DNA of 64,000 bases from Salinisphaeraceae bacterium (lineage in GTDB: Bacteria > Pseudomonadota > Gammaproteobacteria > Nevskiales > Salinisphaeraceae): assembly GCA_002683405.1 (NCBI GenBank), contig NYTH01000020.1, forward strand, positions 1 through 64,000. Reading direction: 5' to 3'. Under the pieces are notes generated by a model, which saw only the letters and a list, made by a program, of their open reading frames with translations, was not told the origin of the DNA and did no database searches. Positions 58,348-64,000 of this stretch are shown one piece after another. Numbering within the stretch: the first letter of the stretch is position 1; each line of letters opens with the position of its first letter. The position numbers were made by a program, and so were the translations under genes.

Positions 58348-59859
58348 CTATTTGGCGTTATGCAGTTCCAGTACGGCGGAGTCGTCCGCGCGGCGCTTGC
58401 CCTTGGCGGCATCCGAGCGGAAAAGCTCCAGCTGCTGCAGGTAGTCGTCACTGATGTCGGCCGTGACGTACTGGCCCGTGAAGACCGAATCCTCGAAACG
58501 CTCGATGTCCGGATTACCCTTGGCCACCGCGCGACGCAGGTCGTCGATATCCTGATAGATGAGATGGTCGGCGCCGATGATCTGCGCGATCTCCTCTTCG
58601 GTTCGGCCGTGGGCGACCAGCTCCGAGGCCGCCGGCATATCGATGCCGTAGACGTTGGGGTAACGGACCGGCGGCGCAGCCGAGGCGAAGTAGACCTTGT
58701 TGGCGCCGGAATCACGCGCCATCTGGATAATCTGCTGGGAGGTCGTGCCGCGGACGATGGAGTCGTCCACCAGCAGCACGTTCTTGCCGGCGAATTCGAG
58801 GTCGATGGGGTTGAGCTTCTGCCGCACCGATTTCGCGCGCTGCTCCTGACCGGGCATGATGAAAGTGCGGCCGATGTAGCGGTTCTTGATGAACCCTTCG
58901 CGGTACTTCACGTTGAGCTGCGACGCCAGCTCCACCGCCGCCGTCCGGCTGGTGGACGGAATGGGAATGACCACGTCGATGTCGTGGTCCGGCCACTCGC
59001 GCATGATCTTGCGCGCCAGATAATCCCCCATGCGCAGCCTGGACTTGTACACGTAGACGTCGTCGATGATCGAATCCGGCCGGGCCAGATAGACCCACTC
59101 GAACAGACAGGGTGAATAAACCGGCAGGTCCGCGCACTGGCGGCGATGCACTTCGCCGTCCAGGGTGATGACCACGGCTTCACCGGGGCTGATGTCGTCC
59201 ACCAGCTGATAGCCCAGCGCGTGGAGCGCGACGCTCTCGGAGGCGATCATGTAGTCGTCGCCCTGCGCGGATTCGCGCTTGCCGAAGCAGACCGGCCGGA
59301 TGCCGTGCGGGTCGCGAAAGCCCACCAGGCCGTAGCCGGGAATCATGGCGGTCACGGCATAGGCCCCGCGACAGCGCCGATGCAGGGCCGCAATACTTTC
59401 GAACACGTCCTCGGCCGACAGCTTCAGGCGACCGCGCTGCATCAGCTCGTGCGCAAATACGTTCAGGAGAATTTCGGTATCCGAATCGGTGTTCAGGTGT
59501 CGTCTGTCGGATACGAACAGCTCCTGCTTGAGCTGATTGGCGTTGGTAAGGTTGCCGTTGTGCGACAGGCAGATGCCGTAAGGCGTATTCACGTAGAACG
59601 GCTGAGCTTCGGCCGAAGACTCGGCACCGGCCGTGGGATAGCGCACATGCCCCACCCCGGCATTGCCGGATAGCCGAACCATGTGATCGCTGTTGAATAC
59701 GTCGCGGACCAGGCCGTTGTCCTTGCGCAGGAACAATCGGCCGTCCTGTGTGGTGATGATGCCGGCTGCATCCTGACCGCGATGCTGCAGGACCGTGAGC
59801 GCGTCGTAGAGCTCCTGGTTCACCGGGCCATGGGCCACGATTCCGACGATTCCACACAT
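58348..59859 (-). CDS. purF: Amidophosphoribosyltransferase
   Basis: 503 residues. First enzyme of purine synthesis, making phosphoribosylamine from PRPP and glutamine. N-terminal nucleophile Cys in MCGIVGI (exposed when Met is removed), then PRPP-site motif [19 protein letters not shown] near 360. The gene order cvpA-purF-metZ is the usual gammaproteobacterial one. A 178-base gap to metZ shows no other feature. Confidence 0.97.
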   Translation of the reverse strand: MCGIVGIVAHGPVNQELYDALTVLQHRGQDAAGIITTQDGRLFLRKDNGLVRDVFNSDHMVRLSGNAGVGHVRYPTAGAESSAEAQPFYVNTPYGICLSHNGNLTNANQLKQELFVSDRRHLNTDSDTEILLNVFAHELMQRGRLKLSAEDVFESIAALHRRCRGAYAVTAMIPGYGLVGFRDPHGIRPVCFGKRESAQGDDYMIASESVALHALGYQLVDDISPGEAVVITLDGEVHRRQCADLPVYSPCLFEWVYLARPDSIIDDVYVYKSRLRMGDYLARKIMREWPDHDIDVVIPIPSTSRTAAVELASQLNVKYREGFIKNRYIGRTFIMPGQEQRAKSVRQKLNPIDLEFAGKNVLLVDDSIVRGTTSQQIIQMARDSGANKVYFASAAPPVRYPNVYGIDMPAASELVAHGRTEEEIAQIIGADHLIYQDIDDLRRAVAKGNPDIERFEDSVFTGQYVTADISDDYLQQLELFRSDAAKGKRRADDSAVLELHNAK

Positions 59860-59980
59860 AGTGATTCTTGCGAATGGGGGCAGGCACTGCCTGCCGGAAT
59901 GTGTCCCGGTCAGCCCGCCGGCCGACCTTCACGAATTCGTAGTATACCCAAGCCGGGGCGCGGACCGGACCCGCGCGAGG

Positions 59981-60538
59981 CTAAAGCTGTGGTGCGGTCG
60001 GCGCGGCGGGATCGTCCTGTCCGTCCGGCGCCAGCGGCGTCGCCTCGTTCCCGAAGCGAATCTCTTCGGCCACTTCGACGGGAAGATAGTCCCGCAGCCA
60101 GACCGCGCCATCCTGCAGATGCGGCATGAAGACCGACTCACGCCACCAGCGATCGTTCGGCAAGGCGGTCAGACCCGCCAGCAGCACGACCAGCACCAGC
60201 ACGGCCACGCCTCTGAGTACGCCGAACAGACCACCCAGCGCTCGATCGGTCCCCGCAAAGCCGGTCCCTGAAACCAGCCTGCCCATGAAGTAATTGAATA
60301 CCGCGCCGCCAATGAGCACGAGTAGAAACACGCCGCCGAATGCGGCCGCCAGGCGCACGGAACGCACCGAAATGAAGGACTCGAGCAGCGCGCCAACAGG
60401 CTCGGTGAGCCGGTAGGCCACATAGAAGGCCAGTAGCCAGGTAGCCAGGCCGATGGCTTCGCGAACAAAGCCGCGAAAGAAACCGATGATCGCCGACAGG
60501 GCGACAATGACGAGTATGGCGTAGTCGACCCAGATCAT
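59981..60538 (-). CDS. cvpA: CvpA family inner-membrane protein
   Basis: 185 residues with about four hydrophobic segments (MIWVDYAILVIVALSAIIGFFRG, given in part: DYAILVIVALS; WLLAFYVAYRL; AFGGVFLLVLIG; GVLRGVAVLVLVVLLAG). The N-terminal IGFFRGFVREAIGLATW is the CvpA signature. Needed for colicin V export in Escherichia coli; its general role lies in the cell envelope. Directly upstream of purF. Confidence 0.93.
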   Translation of the reverse strand: MIWVDYAILVIVALSAIIGFFRGFVREAIGLATWLLAFYVAYRLTEPVGALLESFISVRSVRLAAAFGGVFLLVLIGGAVFNYFMGRLVSGTGFAGTDRALGGLFGVLRGVAVLVLVVLLAGLTALPNDRWWRESVFMPHLQDGAVWLRDYLPVEVAEEIRFGNEATPLAPDGQDDPAAPTAPQL

Positions 60539-60623
60539 CTCCCACCTCAGGGCCGTGCGTGAGTGCCCAAGTCTAGCAGTTTTGCCTCAGTCGGCCGGTC
60601 GGTCAAGACGCGCACCGGCCGCA

Positions 60624-61298
60624 TTAAGGTGCCTGCATGGCGCGCGCGCCATAGCCTTGACCCTGGAGCTTCTTCTGCGCCGACTTGGCCGTCGACTCGG
60701 CCGCGTAGGGCCCGGCCTGCACCCGATAGTAGGTCTTGCCGTTCACGCGGGCCTTGACGACCTGAACGGGATAATTGGGCGCCAGTTTCTCGAGCAGGCG
60801 ATCGGCATTTTCCTGCTCACCGAAACTGCCCACCTGAACAAGCCAGTCGCCCGCCGCCGGCTGCGGCGTGGCCGGCTTGCTGGAGGCATCCGTCTCGGCC
60901 CTGGACGGCTTCGGCTCGGGACGAGGCGCCGGCGTCGGGCGAGTGTCCGGTGTGGGGGCGGGATCAGCAGTCGGCGCCAGTACTTCGCGTTCCGGCGTCC
61001 GCGGCGGCTCCGGCGCGGCCTTTTTTTGCTCGGGCGCGGGCTGAGGCCGGGCTGCACTGTCGGTCGCGGAGGGCTGCGCCTGGCGCGCCGGCTCGGCCTG
61101 GTCAGACGTCGACTCATCCGACTGGTCGTCGCCCACGGCGCGCGCCTGCCCCCCGGGCAGGATCTCGTAGACACGAACCGACTGCCCTTCCGGTACGGCG
61201 GCCGGGGTGGCCAGCGTCTTGATGATCCACACGGCCACCGCAGCCACGAGGACCAGGGCGCCCGCCCCGATCACGCGCTTTTTCGTCAATTCGTTCAT
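60624..61298 (-). CDS. SPOR-domain cell-division protein (DedD-like)
   Basis: About 224 residues from the ATG at 61298. N-terminal TM helix (RVIGAGALVLVAAVAVWIIK), a long Pro/Ala/Glu-rich linker, and a C-terminal SPOR domain (WLVQVGSFGEQENADRLLEKL, YYRVQAGPYA) that binds denuded septal peptidoglycan. The order folC-SPOR-cvpA and the four-base overlap with folC support DedD. Confidence 0.88.
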   Translation of the reverse strand: MNELTKKRVIGAGALVLVAAVAVWIIKTLATPAAVPEGQSVRVYEILPGGQARAVGDDQSDESTSDQAEPARQAQPSATDSAARPQPAPEQKKAAPEPPRTPEREVLAPTADPAPTPDTRPTPAPRPEPKPSRAETDASSKPATPQPAAGDWLVQVGSFGEQENADRLLEKLAPNYPVQVVKARVNGKTYYRVQAGPYAAESTAKSAQKKLQGQGYGARAMQAP

Positions 61299-62569
61299 GT
61301 CTTTACGCCTGTCTGAAATGCTTTCATGAGATCGGACTGCATGGCCGCGCCCACGGTGTGAAACGAGCCGCAGATCACCAGCCGATCGCCTGGCTCGCAG
61401 CGCGCTCGCACGCGGGCCAGCGCGGCGTCGACCGTCTCGCAACAGGGCCAGCGATCGGCCGTGGCCTGCCTCAGCCAGTCCGCGCTGGCGCCGCGATCAA
61501 CATCCGGCAGACCGGCCAGGGTCAGGCTGTCCACCGACGACTGCAGCAGGTCGACACATTCGCTCACCGCCTTGTCGGACAGCATGCCCACAATGGCGTG
61601 CGTGCTGCCCGATATCGGCCGTTCGCGCAGCCACTGGCTGAGCACTTTCGCCGCGGCCGGGTTGTGGCACACGTCCAGCACGACGGGTATGACCCCGTCG
61701 AGCATCTGCCTTCGGCCGGGCAGCGAGAAACCGCTCACTCGCTCGTTGATTGTGGCCGCTTCGGGGAGTCTACCGACCTGCTCGAGCGCGGCCAACACAA
61801 GCGCCAGGTTGTCCGGCAGCAAACCCGCCACCGGATCCAGACGAAGACTCCGGCCGGACATGCCATGCCAAAGCCAGCCGTCGGCATCGACGGTCAGGTC
61901 AAAGGCGGTACCAATGGCCAGCCAGGTGGCCCCGCCCGCCCGTGCGGCGGCAGGCAGCGACTCGGGCGGGTCGCGGTCGGCGCACAACAGCGGCCGGCCG
62001 CCCCGCAGGATGCCGGCTTTCTCGCGCGCGATGGTCGATCGCGTATTGCCCAGCCAGCGCATGTGATCCAGGTCGATGGACGTGATCATCGCGACATCGG
62101 CATCCACCACGTTCACGGCGTCCAGCCGACCGCCCATGCCGACTTCCAGAATCCACACGTCCAGCGCGGCCTGCCGGAACAGCCAGAGCGCCGCCAGCGT
62201 GCCGAATTCGAAATAGGTCAGCGAAGTATCGCCGCGGGCCTGCTCGACCGCCTGGAAAGCTTCGCAGAGCTGGCTATCGGTGGCCTCGTGGGCATTGAGG
62301 CGTACCCGTTCGTTGTAGCGGATCAGGTAGGGCGACGTGTACAGACCCACGTTCAAGTCATCCGACAGAAGGCGTTCGAGCGTATGGGCCGCGCTGCCCT
62401 TGCCGTTCGTGCCGCCGACGCTGAACACCAGCGGGGTCTCGTCGAGCAGGCCCAGCCGATCGGCGACAGCGCGCACGCGATCCAGGCCGAGGTCGATTTC
62501 GCGCGGATGCAGCCGCGACTGCCAGTCGAGCCAGGTTTGCAGCGGCGCGCCTGCCTCCGGAGCGCTCAT
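61295..62569 (-). CDS. folC: Bifunctional folylpolyglutamate / dihydrofolate synthase
   Basis: About 424 residues from the ATG at 62569 (MSAPEAGAPLQTWLDW); the longer open frame overlaps accD and is not family-like. Mur-ligase-type ATP-dependent enzyme adding glutamate to folates. P-loop VFSVGGTNGKGSAAH near 50, GLYTSPYLIRYNERVR, EVGMGGRLDAVN, and DVCHNPAA. In the order accD-folC-SPOR-cvpA. Confidence 0.96.
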   Translation of the reverse strand: MSAPEAGAPLQTWLDWQSRLHPREIDLGLDRVRAVADRLGLLDETPLVFSVGGTNGKGSAAHTLERLLSDDLNVGLYTSPYLIRYNERVRLNAHEATDSQLCEAFQAVEQARGDTSLTYFEFGTLAALWLFRQAALDVWILEVGMGGRLDAVNVVDADVAMITSIDLDHMRWLGNTRSTIAREKAGILRGGRPLLCADRDPPESLPAAARAGGATWLAIGTAFDLTVDADGWLWHGMSGRSLRLDPVAGLLPDNLALVLAALEQVGRLPEAATINERVSGFSLPGRRQMLDGVIPVVLDVCHNPAAAKVLSQWLRERPISGSTHAIVGMLSDKAVSECVDLLQSSVDSLTLAGLPDVDRGASADWLRQATADRWPCCETVDAALARVRARCEPGDRLVICGSFHTVGAAMQSDLMKAFQTGVKT

Positions 62570-62630
62570 GCGGCCCCGGTTTGCGCGAACGCCAGGATGC
62601 CGGCGCTCGCCGACGAATCGGCTGCTGTCT

Positions 62631-63536
62631 TCAACCGGCCGGTGAGTTTGCGGCCGATGGCCGGGAGGCGTCCGGTTCCGCGGGTTTGACGTGGCGCAGG
62701 ATGGCCAGGATGTTGTGGATACGGTCGCGCAGTTCACGACGATCGACGATCAGGTCAACCGCGCCGTGCTCCAGCAAAAATTCGCTGCGCTGGAAGCCCT
62801 CCGGCAGCTTTTCCTGCACGGTCTGTTCGATCACCCGGGGCCCGGCAAAACCGATCAGCGCGCCCGGCTCGGCCACGCAGACATCACCCAGCATCGCGAA
62901 GCTGGCCGCCACGCCCCCCGTGGTCGGATGGGTCAGTACGGGAATATAGGGCAGGCCCGCATCAGCCAGGCGCGTAAGCGCCGCGCTGGTCTTCCCCATC
63001 TGCAGCAGGCTGAGCAGACCCTCCTGCATGCGGGCACCGCCGCTGGAAACAAACGCGATCATGGGCAGGCCACGGCTGACGGCGGTGTTCACGCAGCGCA
63101 CGAAACCCTCGCCCACCACGCTGCCCATGGAGCCGCCCATGAAGCGGAAATCCATGGCGCATACCACGACCGGCATGCCCTTCAGCGTGCCCTCCACGCC
63201 CAGCACCGCCTCTTTCTCGCTCGTGGCCTTCTGCGCCTGGCTGATGCGGTCGCGGTATTTCTTGCTGTCGCGGAATTTCAGCGGGTCACGCGGTTCCAGC
63301 CCGCCCGTTATCTCGACCAGCTCCATCTCGTCGAGAAACAGCTTCATCCTTTCCCGGGGCGCGACGGGCTGGTGCGACGCGCACTTCGGGCAGACCCGCA
63401 TGCTGCGGTCGAGCTCGGCCCGATACAGCACGGCGCCGCAGTCCTTGCACTTGGTCCACAGGCCTTCGGGCACCGCCTTCTTTCCGGCGCTCTCGGTCCG
63501 GATCTGGGAGGGCATGATTTTCTCAAGCCAGCTCAT
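62631..63536 (-). CDS. accD: Acetyl-CoA carboxylase carboxyltransferase beta subunit
   Basis: 301 residues. Transfers CO2 from biotin to acetyl-CoA with AccA, the first step of fatty acid synthesis. N-terminal zinc ribbon with Cys30, Cys33, Cys49 and Cys52, then the crotonase-like carboxyltransferase ([36 protein letters not shown]). The normal neighbour of folC. Not related to the unusual cluster at 7633. Confidence 0.97.
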   Translation of the reverse strand: MSWLEKIMPSQIRTESAGKKAVPEGLWTKCKDCGAVLYRAELDRSMRVCPKCASHQPVAPRERMKLFLDEMELVEITGGLEPRDPLKFRDSKKYRDRISQAQKATSEKEAVLGVEGTLKGMPVVVCAMDFRFMGGSMGSVVGEGFVRCVNTAVSRGLPMIAFVSSGGARMQEGLLSLLQMGKTSAALTRLADAGLPYIPVLTHPTTGGVAASFAMLGDVCVAEPGALIGFAGPRVIEQTVQEKLPEGFQRSEFLLEHGAVDLIVDRRELRDRIHNILAILRHVKPAEPDASRPSAANSPAG

Positions 63537-63637
63537 CGTGTCTTCTTCCCCTGAATCGCTGCATGGTGTCGGCGTTGCACGCCCGTCATGCTGTCATTTT
63601 CCACTGGCCGCCGCCACAACGCGCGACGGCTCGACGC

Positions 63638-64000
63638 TCAGGCCTCGACGGCGTCCATGGCCCGGCGCATGTCCCCCAGCACAGCGGCAAGCGCCTGGCA
63701 GAGCGCCTGCCGGTCCTCGCCGATGCGCGCGATTTCCTTGACCAGCACGCTGCCGACCACCACCGCATCCGCCACGCGCGAAACCGCGGCTGCGGCCTCC
63801 GGCGTGCCGATGCCGAACCCCACCCCCAACGGCAGTGGCGTGTGTTCGCGGAGCCAGGCCAGCCGGTCAGCCAGCGCGTCGACATCCAGCGTGGCCGACC
63901 CCGTGACGCCCTTGACCGACACGTAGTAGACGAAACCGCTGGCGTGCTCGCAGATGCGAGCCACGCGGGCTTGGCTGGTCGTCGGCGCCACCAGAAAGAT
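63638..64000 (-). CDS. trpA: Tryptophan synthase alpha chain (partial, window edge)
   Basis: Only the C-terminal 120 or so residues lie in the window; the gene continues past 64000 and the first codons here are internal. Recognised from [27 protein letters not shown], and [10 protein letters not shown] with [11 protein letters not shown], the phosphate-binding end of the barrel. Converts indole-3-glycerol phosphate to indole. Upstream of accD as in many Gammaproteobacteria. Confidence 0.93.
   Translation of the reverse strand: MFLVAPTTSQARVARICEHASGFVYYVSVKGVTGSATLDVDALADRLAWLREHTPLPLGVGFGIGTPEAAAAVSRVADAVVVGSVLVKEIARIGEDRQALCQALAAVLGDMRRAMDAVEA

Overview
The window looks like chromosomal DNA of a GC-rich, aerobic, Gram-negative gammaproteobacterium that degrades aromatic compounds. 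The order trpA-accD-folC-SPOR gene-cvpA-purF-metZ at the right end is characteristic of Gammaproteobacteria. Lipoprotein signals, a TonB-dependent receptor and a sigma-54 phenol regulator fit this. I cannot name the genus.

Layout. (1) 1-7470: a small lipoprotein, NADP-type glutamate dehydrogenase, a secreted acidic 11-residue-repeat protein, a short-chain dehydrogenase, a MalT-type LuxR regulator and SurE. (2) 7494-17162: an eight-gene same-strand cluster that I cannot assign to a known pathway. It has a free-standing phosphohistidine (swivelling) domain, a 520-residue protein of unknown family, an AMP-forming ligase, a small helical protein, a PPDK/PEP-synthase-like protein without the PEP-binding domain, an AccB-like biotin carrier, a carboxyltransferase-like TIM-barrel protein with altered metal ligands, and a TIGR03084-type protein. 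This is the best candidate for an undescribed system. (3) 17196-20939: a cupredoxin-like membrane-anchored protein and a beta-helix/diheme cytochrome fusion. (4) 20987-37869: a long minus-strand catabolic run. Read from its promoter it holds phenol hydroxylase dmpKLMNOP, a GST, catechol 2,3-dioxygenase, accessory genes, the 4-oxalocrotonate branch of meta-cleavage (dehydrogenase, hydratase, decarboxylase, a tautomerase), then glutathione-dependent formaldehyde oxidation (frmA, fghA). (5) 37936-48077: a predicted sigma-54 promoter with an upstream activator site, a methyltransferase, a DmpR/XylR-type activator, a dmpF-dmpG-Rieske oxygenase operon, a divergent LysR regulator, a second Rieske oxygenase, a paralogue of the first lipoprotein, and a flavin reductase. 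(6) 48085-56977: methionine synthase split into two genes, divergent from a cobalamin riboswitch that precedes btuB, a BtuM-like transporter, a cobalamin adenosyltransferase and a secreted metallo-beta-lactamase-fold protein, then a LysE exporter. (7) 56967-64000: metZ, purF, cvpA, SPOR protein, folC, accD and the 3' part of trpA.

How the genes fit together. Phenol hydroxylase makes catechols. Catechol 2,3-dioxygenase opens the ring. The semialdehyde is oxidised and processed to 2-hydroxy-4-oxovalerate-type products, which DmpG and DmpF convert to pyruvate and acetyl-CoA. No 2-hydroxymuconic semialdehyde hydrolase (dmpD) is seen, so flow should run through the dehydrogenase branch. The two VanA-like Rieske oxygenases and the frmA/fghA pair suggest O-demethylation of methoxylated (lignin-type) aromatics with disposal of formaldehyde. 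This is an inference. The B12 uptake genes next to split MetH suggest scavenged cobalamin feeding methionine synthesis.

Five related palindromic intergenic elements, rich in CACAGAG and CCACAAAG, lie only between genes of the unassigned cluster and the phenol operon. No tRNA, rRNA, CRISPR array, transposase or integrase was seen.
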